Below, in pieces: positions 23,704 through 36,500 of a DNA stretch of 64,000 bases; position 1 is the first letter of the stretch; every line of letters begins with the position of its first letter. Under the pieces are notes generated by a model. The model was not told the DNA's origin and made no database searches. It worked only from the letters and a program-made list of their open reading frames with translations. A program made the position numbers and the translations under genes. The stretch comes from Lantana camara (taxonomy: Eukaryota; Streptophyta; Magnoliopsida; Lamiales; Verbenaceae): the NCBI GenBank assembly GCA_037501455.1, contig CM074862.1:88745501-88809500 (forward strand), written 5' to 3'.

Positions 23704-25016
23704 ATGGCTGGTCCAAGCTCCAAATGCGCTGTTCCTGTATTCTCTGGAGAAGATTACACGCTATGGTCGAGAAAGATGAAGAAACTTTTAACTTCGGAAG
23801 GTCTGTGGTACTCTGTGGAGCAAGGCTTTCAACAGCCAAAGCCAAGGGCAAAGCTGAGTGCTGCACAAATGGAAGAGCTAAAACAAGATAAGGTGAATGA
23901 TGCAGGGGGCGCTCTCTCTCTCATACACAGGTCTCTCTCATCCTCCATTTTCATGAAGATTGTTGATGCTAAGACTTCCAAGGAAGCTTGGGACACCCTT
24001 TACTCCATCTTTCATGCCAAAAAAACAAAGGTTCGTGTATATATACATTGTCCATGCCTGTGTATGTGTGTTTGTTTTACTGTTTCATGTGGGTGGGAAC
24101 TCACAGTCGTGTGTTGAAGGGTGGATCGTCTGCGAAAACTTTGAACGAGTCGCGACGTGTTGGAGAGGATGACTCGTTTGACGTAGGAGATGAAGGGGTG
24201 ATGCCGCTTTCTGGAGATAAGCCCTTCTTCGATGTGGTTGTAACGAGATCTGCTCTCAAACCTCGTTTTCAGATGGTAATAATACTTCACTTACTCAGTA
24301 GTATGTAATGCTGGACATAAGGTGTTGCTTACACTTTCATGACATTAATGTTTCAAGCATATTTTTTCGAATCTAATTTTACCCCTTAAAAGATAATTAA
24401 GATTTCTAATTACGTACTTCCCTAACAATCAAGAAATATATACTTGCATAATTACCAAAGTTGAGTTGGTCCGAGGTTCAAATTCTAGGGTTATGAATTC
24501 GATAACAGGGTCGGGAGGATTGTCCCCATATTGGGTCTCTACAGTACCTACACTCAGAAAAACCCGAGCAAGAAGTCAGACTAGTTAATAAATACTTGCA
24601 TAGATTATATTGAATATTGTGTGTGCATTATTTGGTTTCAGTATTTTCCAGCTCGAGCGGATTCAGTATTGCCCTCAACCAATGTCAAAGCAAAGGTGAG
24701 ATTGCTTGGAAAAGTTTATGAGATAATCTTCTATGGGGAAATGAGGCAAAAGAAGTTTGGGCGTGGATGGAAGCAACTTGTTGATGAACATAATCTCGAG
24801 GAAGGAGATTTTCTGGTGCTTGAAGTCATGGAAAGTGATGATTCTAAACTTGAGCTCAATCTCCAGATCCTCAGATGTGCCATTCCGCCCGAACTTGAAC
24901 AGGAGATAGCGAGGAGGGAACGTGAATCCGAAGATGTTATCGTTATCGATGATTATAACCATGATTGTGATCATAATGATACGGAGGTGATTGTTGTTGA
25001 TGACGACGATGAGTAG
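23704..25016 (+). CDS. Copia-gag-like / B3-domain fusion protein
   Basis: Three exons by eye: 23704-24030, 24120-24275 and 24642-25016 (phase 0 joins, GT/AG ends), giving 285 residues. Exon 1 (109 codons) matches the N-terminal half of Ty1/copia gag (DUF4219/UBN2 type): PVFSGEDYTLWSRKMKKLL, a LSAAQMEELK stretch, then TSKEAWDTLYSIFHAKKTK. There is no zinc knuckle, protease or pol. Exons 2-3 encode a plant B3 DNA-binding domain split at the usual place: KPFFDVVVTRSALKPRFQM then YFPARADSVLPS, GRGWKQLVDEHNLEEGDFLVLEV. An acidic tail follows (VIVIDDYNHD, ending DDDDE). B3 proteins of the REM type are nuclear DNA-binding proteins. The exon 2 acceptor (GTTGAAG|GGT) was chosen because it alone keeps the frame open; the nearby CACAG acceptor leads to a stop. 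Confidence 0.7.
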
Positions 25017-25083
25017 AATATTGTATACGTACTAGTAACTAGCATGCGTATATTTGCTAATTTAAATTTTCTGCCATTTTATG

Positions 25084-25255
25084 GGGTAATTCTAATTCGA
25101 GCCTAGTTCAATCAAATCAGTGTAACAAGGAAGTGAGTATTTTTACACTTGTTGTGTGGTGGGTGGAAAAGATTGACGAATCAAACGGCAAATGTAATAC
25201 ACTTGTCATTTTAATTCGTTAGATTCGATTAAGTCGAGTTTGTGTTAAAATTTTT
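25084..25255. mobile_element. Diverged copy of the GGGTAATTCTAG MITE
   Basis: Starts GGGTAATTCTAATTCGAGCC and shares the blocks GTGTAAC, TTTACACTTG, GGTGGAAAA and TGTAATACACTTG with the copies at 16187 and 42122. It is clearly older. It lies just 3' of the B3 fusion gene, possibly in its 3' UTR. Confidence 0.6.
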
Positions 25256-26089
25256 CAAATTTATGTCAATTTAATGTTATTGTAGTAAGGCATGGTTTGT
25301 GGTTGATAATTGATATCAGTTTATGTTGATGATTAAATTCTTATTAGATTTGGTAGTTATAATTGATGTCCCACATTTGCATATAATTACACTTAAATTT
25401 TGCTCATAGAACTTAACCTGATTACATCTAATCTTCATTAGTAATACATTAAACTATAGATAGCTCTCGTACAAAATATATTAATTATAGAAAAGGACAT
25501 TTTCGATATTATTTATAATTAAAATTCACTAGGTAGAATGTAAGTATAATTATGTTTACGGAGCAGAGTACACTTGGAATTAGTTTACCTGGATTGACAC
25601 CAATCTAATTAGATTTGGTTATGGACATATAGACAATGATTTAATTACACAATCTAGTGTTTACTTGGTTATTTTAATTAACCCATTTATTCCGGGTTAG
25701 ATTAATTAACATTTTTTTCCCCTATATAAGAAGTTGAAAGAGTAATTAAATGGATTTATCACAGCAATAATCATGTACCACTTTGCGATATCTTGAAAAT
25801 TTAGGTACTAATTTGATATTTATACTAAAATTTAGTTAAAATTTCGGCACAGTTCAAAATTTAACCGCTTTCTTAACGGTCATAAACTGCCACTGTCTCT
25901 CCCGCTTGATCCTTTTTCATCTGTTGGCCTCATCAATTCGAATTCAGAGAGAGCAAATTCTGAAACAAAAATCCCCCCTCTCTCTCCTGACATCAATCTG
26001 GAAATTGACACAAACCGAATCTTCCCTCCGCCGTCGCGGCGCTTGGTCCACCAGGCGCCGCCGCCACTTCTCCGGCCACAAAATACGGA
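25256..26089. other. Intergenic region and 5' leader of the RWP-RK gene
   Basis: AT-rich to about 25900, then a pyrimidine-rich, CG-richer leader up to the ATG at 26090. A CTATATAAG TATA-like motif at 25723-25731 is too far upstream to be assigned with confidence. No gene. Confidence 0.4.
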
Positions 26090-27668
26090 ATGGCGATGGA
26101 GTCCGCCGCAGTTTTTACATTCGACGACCCATTTGAGGAAACTCATAGCGTTGATTTGTCGTCGGTGTTCTTCACTGAGAATCCCACCCTTGGGCCTCCT
26201 GAAATTTCACTGAACGAAGAGCAGAATCCTCTGAATTACTCGGATAATCAAATTGGGAATGGAGTGGGCGGCATTCTGGAACCAGATGATCCACTTTCGG
26301 ATCCTGTTATCTGGGCTTTCTGCAATGGAGACGATAATGTTGATGATTTGCCCGGAAATTCGGGGGTGGGTTCTTCTGGGTTTGCAGGGGAAGGCTACAG
26401 CAACCATGGGGTTTATGAAGATCATAATCGGAATGAGAATCCAGTTTTTGAAGATCAATCGGTGCCTCTTTCGTTCGTATCTGCTCCGGTATCTCAGTAT
26501 AATTGCATTTGCTGTCAGAGGCTACGGGAGATTACTCATACTAATGGTGTGTTTCTGTGAAATCTAGATTTTCTGAATTAGCAAGAAAACAACTTTCTGG
26601 CCCTCCCGACTTGATTTGTACTTAAAACTTGTTCACGAATGTTTCTAATCTGTGTTCTGATTGTGTAGGCATTGATGTGAAGCGGCTTGAGATTCATGGA
26701 AGATTTGGAGTAATTACTCATGCGATTCTTGGGAAATATGATTTTGATTCATCTTTTCAGACCCAAGACTTGCAAATGTTTGAGTGAGTTCTCATCATCA
26801 TGCAAATGTTGTGTTTAACTGCTTTTAGTCCATTGCTTAATCTTTTGTGTAAAACTTTGTAGTTTTCAGAAGGAAAACATGCAGCTAGTGAAGAAGTTCT
26901 TGGTCCAGTATTATGAGACCTGTAAACAAGAGGGCTACAACACAATTCAAGATCCTCTCTCAACCTTCTACGAAGCCTTATGCATCGGACTGAATGAACC
27001 CAATGAGGATCCAAATCATATTCTTCAATTTTCACAAGAAAATCCAGGTTCCTGATTCAATACAGCTTAAGCCCACTTGAGTTTTTTCACGTGTACGCGA
27101 GAGTATTCTTGGCATGAGCATATTGCATATGTTATGTACAGGTGACTGCACAAATGACCTACAAGAAATGTTGGAGCAACCTTTAGGTGAAGGCCACCAA
27201 GAGGGATTCACGAAGATTCCCCTTGCCATGCAGGTTAGTTGAGTAGATTTTTTCTCTCAGATTTTGTGGGATTTTTCGTGATTAATTTGTTTCCACGCAG
27301 AGGGAACGAACTAGAAACTTGAAACTGAAGGACTTTGTGGATTACTTTGATCTTCCGATAGAGGATGCTGCCCGGAAAATGAACATATGCCCGACGGTTG
27401 TCAAGAAGATCTGTCGCAAAAACGGAGTGCTAAGGTGGCCTTACAGAAAGGTTCTCTTCTGCACCTCTCTCTCTCTCTCTCTCTTGCTCCCTCATTCTTG
27501 ATCTTTCTCTCTCTGTGGGTTGTGCAGATAAAAAGTCTTGAGAGGAAAATATCTCATAAATCCAAGATGCTATCTGCAAGTGACTGTGAGGAGAGAACAA
27601 GAGCCATACAAGGCATACAAATGCATAAGCGAGAACTTGCAAGTATTTATAATGCATTCACTCGCTAG
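26090..27668 (+). CDS. RWP-RK domain protein, RKD subfamily
   Basis: Six exons: 26090-26546, 26669-26783, 26863-27047, 27142-27233, 27301-27450 and 27528-27668, all with GT/AG introns and matching phases, for 379 residues. The N-terminal ~150 residues are acidic and unstructured and end in a Cys/His-containing block (YNCICCQRLREITHTNG) that continues into KRLEIHGRFGVITHAILG. The C-terminal RWP-RK domain spans LKLKDFVDYFDLPIEDAARK, an MNICPTVVKKICRKNG helix and the signature RWPYRK, followed by IKSLERKI. A basic, helical tail follows. RKD proteins are plant transcription factors acting mostly in egg and embryo development. Which member this is I cannot say. A second in-frame ATG two codons on is a possible start. 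The gene converges with the DUF1005 gene, with about 280 bp between the stop codons. Confidence 0.9.
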
Positions 27669-27945
27669 ATACTCTCTTCTCTTTGTTCAGTGATTATTCA
27701 TACATACAATTAAAATTATGATATTTATACGATCCACCTTGTAAACATGTACTTTGTTTTTCCTTTCACTGTGACACTTTGTCTAAACAAGGAAGAGCTT
27801 ACACTGAACAGGACAGAAAAATGAGCACATCCCAAATTCAAGTTCCATTCTGTACAAAAATGTCGTTTACAACAATGGTACAGAAACATAAGAAAATGTC
27901 TCGATAAAGCAACTTACGTTCAAAACCATAGATATATTGATAATA

Positions 27946-29721
27946 TCACCAAGAATGGCGATTACCTCTCCTAACCATCCTCCTAAAGGGTCTGCACGCT
28001 TCGATACTAAGATCAACAGCAGCAGCAAGAGCCAGAAAAATTGCCGCATCCTCCAGACACGTCACATGTCTCATGGCCAACTGCACCACCACCGGCTTAC
28101 CACATTTCCTTTCCCCCTGCACTCTACACCGCATGACAAACCCACCCCTGGCAGGGCTCAAACCAGCAAAATCTCCACTACTTTGTGGGCTTGGTACCGT
28201 GGGTTCTGTTTCGGACCGTATCTGCCTATCAGTATCTATGACAAAATACCCACCTTTTTCTGCATTGATCAATACCTCGGACATGAGGAGCTCTCCACCT
28301 TCGTTGAAAACATGGAACCGGAGGCAGATATTGTCTCTGATTCCTCGTTCGCGCCATGCTTCTAGCTTCCCCCATGGCTGCCAGCTGTTGGGCCCACATG
28401 GGTCGGGCCGGACAATCAACCAGGCTCCTGGGTTGGATTTTGCCACATAATCACAGCCTGTTGATGGCACAAAAGGTGTCGTTATGAAGGCTGCTGATAT
28501 GGCCGTTCCCGAGAGGTCATGTATTTTCACCTTCCAACCTTTCCTTTCTTGTCTCTCAGTGTCCGGGTGGGACCCGTCAGCCGAAGTCGACCAGAAGGCA
28601 GTGAATGGATCAACTTGGGATGTCCTGTTAAAATGCATAAAATATGAGTTAATTGCACCCGCCTAGTGGAACATGGTTAATGTGCCTAAAAAGGGATAAT
28701 TACACTGATATACCTGAGGTTTGGCCTAATTAGACATACTTGATACTTCCCTTAGGTTTGACCGTTTGAGAGATATCATAAAAACTTCCCCTGTTATGTC
28801 CAAAGTTTTTGTAAATTTCTCAAACCTCAGGGGAATTTAGTGTAACTAGGTTAAACCTCAGTTTACGTCAGTGTAGTTTCATAGCAATTTAAAGCTTCTC
28901 ACAGCCCCATGACTTTGGCTTTGTTTGCTTGTACCGGAAAAAAGTATCAACAATACATTTTGAGGACCAAAAAAGAATTTCCCATAAACATGCATGTATT
29001 TTCACGAGGTTTTCTATACAAATTATAAATTTCATAGGAATATGAGATTCATCATAAGGTTTCTTATGTTTAAATGAATTAAAAAAAGAAATAAAGAAAA
29101 TGAACAAGAATTTCGATCTAACCTGTCTCCACTAAACTTGCAGCTGAAAATAGGCTGTTTGACACTCCCTTGAAGCTGTACAATTTGCGGGTTTAATTTA
29201 GTATCATCGTCAAATTGAAACATGAATCTTGGATCAGGATCCAGCTTAATTCTTAGATGAAGCTCTACTCCTGCTTTTCCATCCTGCCTGTTCTTGCCAA
29301 TGCCAATCCATCCATTGAAAAGAACAACAGGCTTTCCTTCACCCCATTCGGGCCCCACATTCAACTTGAATGCTCCAATCTGCTGCTGCCTTTTGATACC
29401 GACCCCACAGTGGGTCCCCTTCCGCCCTGTAAATACCACTATCTCCAAACATGCATGAGAGGCGTAGAAACATCTAGGTGCAGTTAATGCTTTCAAATCT
29501 GATTCTCCAAGATAAAAGCTGGAAGCAGTAGTGTGGGAATTAGGCGTGGCTTCGGGAGATGATACAAAGGGGACTGACGTCGTCTGAACAGGGAAGCCAG
29601 GAAGGCGGATCTCACAAATGCATGGAGAAGATAATGCAGAAATGCCAGGTTTTGAAGCAGTAACAGATGTTCTAATACCAAGAGAGCCAATTGACAGCCT
29701 AATAAAAGCCTGAGGATCCAT
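27946..29721 (-). CDS. DUF1005 family protein
   Basis: Two exons: 29123-29721 and 27946-28624. They join in phase (CAG|GTTAG donor, TTAACAG acceptor) to 425 residues, the usual family length. The N-terminus MDPQAFIRLSIGSLGIR is diagnostic. Later blocks include PCICEIRLPGFPVQTTSVPF, CFYASHACLEIVVFTGRKG, the C2-like RFMFQFDDDTK segment, GWKVKIHDLSGTAISAAFIT, PFVPSTGCDYVAKSNPGAWL, SWQPWGKLEAWRERG and MSEVLINAEKGGYFVIDTD. Family members in Arabidopsis include ASG1 (abiotic stress gene 1); the molecular function is not established. The single intron (28625-29122) carries a MITE. Upstream sequence to about 30900 may hold the 5' UTR and promoter. Confidence 0.93.
28691..28880. mobile_element. Intronic MITE of the AAGG(G)ATAATTA family, copy 2
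   Basis: Starts AAGGGATAATTACACTGATATACCTGAGGTTTGGCCTAATT when read in two blocks, closely like the left end of the element at 19802. It contains inverted CCTCAGGGGAA / CTTCCC blocks. The right terminus is degraded. It lies inside the DUF1005 intron. Confidence 0.65.
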
Positions 29722-32700
29722 TCGTGTTAGAAGTGCTTGTCCATTTGCTGGAAGCTTGTTTCTTGGATAAGCTTATCAACCATCCACATAAGCAACTGCG
29801 AATCATTCCGTACAATCGAGTTATATGACGGATTGCAAGATGAAAGTGGAAAGTAAACATTTGGGAAAAAGTAAAGTGAAGTAATTTTTATGCCTTCGAT
29901 CACACTTAAAGATTGAAAGAAACTAACTTTTAGAGATATAATTATTTCACTTTGCTTGTTCTTGGGAACTCTTTTTGGTTCTTGAATGCACCCCTCATAA
30001 TACAAGCATCGACACCATTTCAACAAATTATGGTGAATTCAACTCTGACTTTTTTGCACTATGTGATGAATATTAACCCTTAACCTGAAACGGAGCAAAA
30101 TTTTGTTTACAGTTAAGATTGGAGATACTGATTTTCGCCATTAATAGTCGGAGCAGAGTTGAAACATTTTCCATTTAAACTCTGTCAATCCTTTTGCACA
30201 AATTTCTTTACTAATTTCATTAGAATTCTGCAGTTGATTGATTGTTGCTGTTTTTTTTACTGAGTCTAAATTTTACATAATTCACATTTATCATGGACAT
30301 CATACACAGAAAACAGTGTCAACTATTTCAACTGACAGCAACATATGTCACCACTTCAAGCAGCCAGCCACCCTATGACCCTAACGAAACACCATAAACA
30401 GCAGGAAGCAAAAGAGAAGAAAATCCAAGCATTGAACAGTCGATTACATTCAAGCTCCAACATACCTTCCAAAGCATAACTTACACAGGCAACTGAGAAA
30501 GCTCGAAACAAGTCAAAATTCAGTCCAGCCCACAAACATTCCAAACATTTAAGCACATTTCAAAAACCCAAAAGCACCATCCAACAGAAAAAGAGAAAAA
30601 GGGTTGATCAAAGAGCCCACCTTTGCTATAAAGAAGCACTCTTCTTCTCAAGAAAGTACCAGCACCGAAGAATTCATCCCAGAAAGCTGCCAAATTAAAG
30701 CTGAGTCCTTTACTCAGTTTTCAACAATATTTACACGCACTCAAAATGGGTTCCACTTCCACCTATTCTTATCCTTTCTTCATTATCCTTTTTGCAGATC
30801 CAAGAAAGATGATAATGCAGAGTGATCAGAATTAGGCGAGGGTTTTGGCAAAATGGGAAGTGTTGATAATGATTGGACCAAAACCAAACACAACCTCCTA
30901 AATCACATAGACTGACTATGCACAGATCACGAGGGATGCACACAGTGTGTGTGAATGTGTTCTTGGGTTTACGACGTATAGCTTTTGGTGTATGTATGTG
31001 TATCTATACATTCTGACTGTGTGCGTACGGTCACATTATGAACGAACAAGTTGGGGTTGAAGAAGTGTATGAATATTGCCACATTATATTTTATTTTATT
31101 TTATTTTTGGATAAATTAAGACTCCTTAAACGGACCTAAGTGGATGACAGATCATATCTCAAAATGTTTTTGATTAAACACTATTATTTTACTCCCCCCA
31201 TATATAACTTCTATTATTTATTTTATTTGATCTTAAGATAAAGACCGTGGATTATAGTTCGGGTACTGTATTTTTCCTTTTTGTTATTATTATTCTTTTG
31301 ATATTAATTTTGGGGAAAAAATTTTGAACGTGCCATTGTGGAAAAGTTAATTATCAAATTACTCACTCCTTGAAAAATTAAATAGCATAACATCCCTTTA
31401 AATTTAAAAAAAAGGAGTATATTTATCCCTCAGTAGAGTGGTAGTCGGATTCACTACGTCGTTCCATTTTTTTCTTACTTTTTTCGAGTTTAAAATATAT
31501 TTTATCCCTCCATATTTAAATGAATGAGTTTAAAGTCTATTTTTTATTCAGATTTTCGCCTTCAATCGATTGTTTCCTCAAGCAGATTTATTTAGCTTTC
31601 TTTCAAGTGTTTTAGTTAGGTTTTTTGGTTGAAAGAGAAAAATAAAAATGTATACAAAATAGAGTTCTAAATAGAATTAAAATATTTGGGGGTATTTTAG
31701 CGTAAAAAACTATTAATCAATGGAGAAAAATTAAAAAGAAGCAACATATATGGTGTTTAAAAAATAATATAAGTAGGTTAGGTGTTATTTAATTTTACAT
31801 AAGGGGGTGGTTTGAGAATTATTTATTAAACAAGGGCTAAAATGCTTTTATATCTTAATTTTGGTTAAGGATATGCTCAAAGACTTCAAGTATGTTTTAA
31901 CACACGCATTTTCAATAATGATTTAAACTTGGGTTATTGTCCTCAAAATGAACTCATTAACCACTTCGGCCAATCCTGTTGGCTATGTGATTTGGAAATT
32001 AATATTAGTTTTAAATTACCCAAAAAAAAAATAAATTTTAAACACACACCCAAGTGGAATTCGGACATAAATCATTGCCCTTGAAAACGAATCTATTTTA
32101 ATCATTTGCACTAACTCTGTTGGTCCGAATTTATTTAAATATGCTTATTGTTACAAAGTTAATGTTCTTGATTTCTAAATCAAATAACACCCATTATTCT
32201 AAAGAGTTCTATTCTAAGTTCTAACCATAGAGTTTCGTCATATTTGGAAATATTTTTTAGTAATAATAAAGTTTAATAAATATTATAATTCAAAATGGGA
32301 TATATATATATATATATATTACATGCGAATGCGTAGGGCAAGTGGGGTTTGATAGAAATTAGCTCGGTTGGTGCCATTTTGGTGGTGGAATATTGAATTG
32401 AATTTTTAGTTGAAGATACTTTCAAGCAATATATTATTAACCTATACACACGCATATATTATGTATGTATGGTCATTGGATATAGCTGTAATCAACAATC
32501 TCCAGAGTGGGGATATTAATTTTAAATCGAGTAATTCTAATTCGTATCTTATTTAATCAGATCATTATAAGAATATAATAAAGAAATAATGTTTTTCGTT
32601 ATCTCATATTAGCGTGCGTTCTAAAAATTTAATCAGATAATAAATGAAATACAACAACTCATATAGATATATAATGATTTATTATTTATCTTTGGATGTA

Positions 32701-33596
32701 TTAAAAATCATAGATAGACTATAGTTTATTATTAAATATATTTATTAATGTTTATATTAATTGAGAAAAGGAGATATTTTAACTTGGTCTTTCAATTATT
32801 GCAGTTAGTCAAATATAATATAATGTTTTCATTATGTATGCCTTATAAAAATGTTTGGCAAGCTAAGGTGATTAGGACAGTGCGAATTCTCTAAGTTTCG
32901 GAGCTAAGACATAATCAATACAAAATTAATACAATTTTAAAAGGTAATAGAACTTGGAATCATTTTAGGTGTGGAGCCATTGTCTTGATGATAAGATGAA
33001 GAGCTTATACTTTGAATATTAGCAAATTGAGTCGATTAGTATCTATTGAATATATAATAGTTTTTTCTGTATTTTCAATGTACTAGTTTCTATATGAAAC
33101 AATTTTAAATTATTTGATCAATTATGGTACAGTTCGAGGTTTTACAATTTAATAAGGGGATTATTATTTCTCATTCGGTAAGAGAACTAATTATTATAAT
33201 TGATAGTGATGCGAGTTAAATATCATTCTTTTTCTCTTTATACTCCACAAATTTTGTTAATACAAGCGTAAAATCCTTCTAGGGTTTAACTCCTTTATTA
33301 TTAGATAATCTGTCACACGTCTTGATACATTCTTATTTTTTGTTTTCTAGGATATCGTCTCTTTTATATTTAACGTGTCATAAAAGTTCTGTTTTCTCCG
33401 AAATTATGTTCTTATTGAGCTCTTGAAGTGGTTCGCGTCGTATGCGAACTCCAAAATTAGTCTCAAGTTACACTGTATGTCTATATCTAAGCTAGCCACG
33501 TTAGACCGGTAATTAATACTATAATTTAAGGGGGAAAAGGAATTAGATTTATGACTTTCCCTTCTTTTTTTAATTGTTGTTAATAAATAATAGTTA
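29722..33596. other. Upstream region of the DUF1005 gene, then AT-rich gene desert
   Basis: 29722-30950 is of mixed composition and could contain the 5' UTR and promoter of the DUF1005 gene; its frames are short and without domains. 30951-33596 is AT-rich with homopolymer runs and a (TA)n tract near 32300-32320. I see no gene in it. Confidence 0.5.
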
Positions 33597-36500
33597 TCTA
33601 TATTATATCTTATAAAAGCACGAATAGTTTCTTACAAAATACGGATCGCCTAAAATATTCTCACAATAATTATTTCAATAATTATTAGTCAAGGATAATG
33701 ATGTAAATACATGTTATAGATCATTAATTAATTATATTTAAAAAGCACATATTAACATAAAATAGGATTCTTTGTATAAGTAAAATTTCTCCAACTTACG
33801 TAGAAAAGATATATAGTTCAACAAGGATTGTTTTAATATTACTATATTAATTAATTGTATTCAAATTTTATATTATAAGTTGTCTATTTTTTTAATTTTA
33901 AGGCCTATAATTTAAAATGTTATAATAAGATATATCTAATGAATTGAAAAACAACAAATTGATTCACTTTATTTTAATAAATTTTTGTAATTATGTAAAA
34001 TAAAATATTATTTAGATAAGTTACATAAAATAATTTTCAATAAATCAAGCATAATGTAAGTCTAATTATATAAGTCCATAGTTTTAATTATCTAAATCCA
34101 TATCTTAAATTATAATCATATTATAATTCTATAAACTTATCTAATTAACAAAATAATATAATTTATGATTTACATAAAATATTTTTCAATAAATTAATTA
34201 ATCCTAATGTAATAATTTTTATAACTAATACTAATATAATTTTAATTATCTAAATCCAATCTTCCTTTAGTTTATATGATACTTCAAAACACAAATAGCG
34301 TTTTTGGTTTCTTAATTCTATAATTTAGAATTGTAGGTTCTCAGACCAAAGTTACTTTAAATTAAGAATACTAAGAAAACTCAATATGTGTGCATATAAA
34401 AATAAGATATATACTAATTTTATACATAATTTTTACAATATTCGATTAAACATTTATATAAATATACTCTTTTAATTATTTCTACTATATATATAAAACC
34501 AATTATAAAAAAAATAAACATAAATCTGAAATAATACTCACTAGAAGAATACAAATAAAAAAATAGAATGCAAGATCAAATGACAAAGAGAATATAAAAA
34601 AGAGATAAAGAATAGTTGGTTAAAAAAAAGAATTACTTGATTTTAATGTATATGCATATGAATACCAAATTTAAGAACGACTGTGAAATATCTTTAGAAA
34701 TATATGTGAGAATTAATAAAGCGTAATGGTAACAAAATTTTGAAGATTAGATTAAAAATTTCAAAATGTTAGATTTGGTGTGAGTTCAAGAAACGATATG
34801 AAATTTTTTTTAATTTAATCTAAATGAGATTGATCCAATAGTTATCAATTTATTTTTACATTCTCCAAAGTAGCAATATACAACTTATTGACCGAATCAA
34901 AATTTGAAGTACATTTTGACTTGGGATCATTGCCCAGAAACAATGGTTCTTGAATAGTTTTCAATGTGCTCGAAAAGCAAAAAAAAACAAAAAACAAAAA
35001 TACAAAGAATTTCTAAAGCATTATGCATGATACACACAAGGTAAATATTTAAATGATTTGGAGGAAGAATTGAGGGCAGAATATAATAAACTATTGCAAC
35101 AAAAAGAGATGATTTGGTTTAAGAGTTGATAATTAATTGGCTCAAATTTAGGGATAAACAAACAAGTTTCTTTCATCTGTCAGCCATAATGAGAAGAAGA
35201 AAGAATCAGATGAATGCTCTGAAAATAGACAATGAATGAGCAACCAACAAAGATTATCGGGTGTTTATTTGTCTAATTTCAAAAATTAATGCTCGACAAA
35301 AATAAACGAGTTTTAGCCAATTACGTTGTGCAGCATATTGCTCAAAATAATCACCAAGATGATTATACTTCGTTTAAACCGTATATTAAAAAAATTGCGG
35401 GATCAAACTAGAATAGCTTCATTCCTGACCAAGGCACCTATTACAATATTTTGATGTCTGAATAAGTGTTACGCTACATCACTCCAACGGTAAAAAAGGG
35501 GCATGGTGCTGAAATTGAATATTGAAACAGCGTACGAAAAAACCCAGTGGAATTTCTAAAAAGACTTTTAACTTTCTTCAAATTCCCGACGAAAATCATC
35601 AATATCATTATGAGCAGAATGTAGCGGATACAATCGAAGATTCTATAGAATGGTGAACCAACGGAGGTTGTACGGATGTGTGGCATTAGATAAGGTAATC
35701 ACGTTCGTTTTATTTGTTTGTAATATGTATGGAACAACTTACATATATAATTGAAGAGACCATTTCGACCGGACCTGGAAGCCAATTATGGAATATTAGT
35801 GAAGCTCTTACATGATCTCACACTTGCCTTTTGAGGACGACTTAATATTGGGAGTCAAACCTATCGTGGATGGAGCAAAGTGCATTAAAAGTGTGGTTGA
35901 GATGTTTTGCAAGGAGTTGGGCCTCAAATTAAACTTATGCAAATCACATGTGTTGTTTGCACCTTACGCGACAAATGATTTAAAACAGTAGGTTAGTAGA
36001 ATTATGGGCATGGAAAATACATACAACTTAAGGAACTATTTGGGGGGTGCAAATGAACTTTAGTTGTAATTATAATGAGCATTTCCCGATTGTGATTAAT
36101 AGAGTCAAAAAGCATCTCTTGGGATAGAAAGCCAAAATGACAAATATTTATTGACGAATGACACTTATTAAGTCCATCACGATCTCGATCTCCATCAACC
36201 ACATGCACACAAATGGCTCCCTAATCAGATGTACGATAAACTTGATCCACTCAAGCACAACTTTCTTTAGGCGATTAATATAACAAGGAACGAACCCGTC
36301 TTGTAGAGTGAAAGAAGGTGACTGCAAAGAAGTAAGAATGTGCATTGGGTTTTAGAGAAACCCAAAAGAAAATATAGTGATGCTAGCTAAAACGGGATGA
36401 AGAATGCTTAACAAGGAGATGGCGTTATACATCAAAAAAATATTTAAAAAGGGATAACATTCTTGATCGAATATAAGCCTCGACTTATGGGTTTCCCGAG

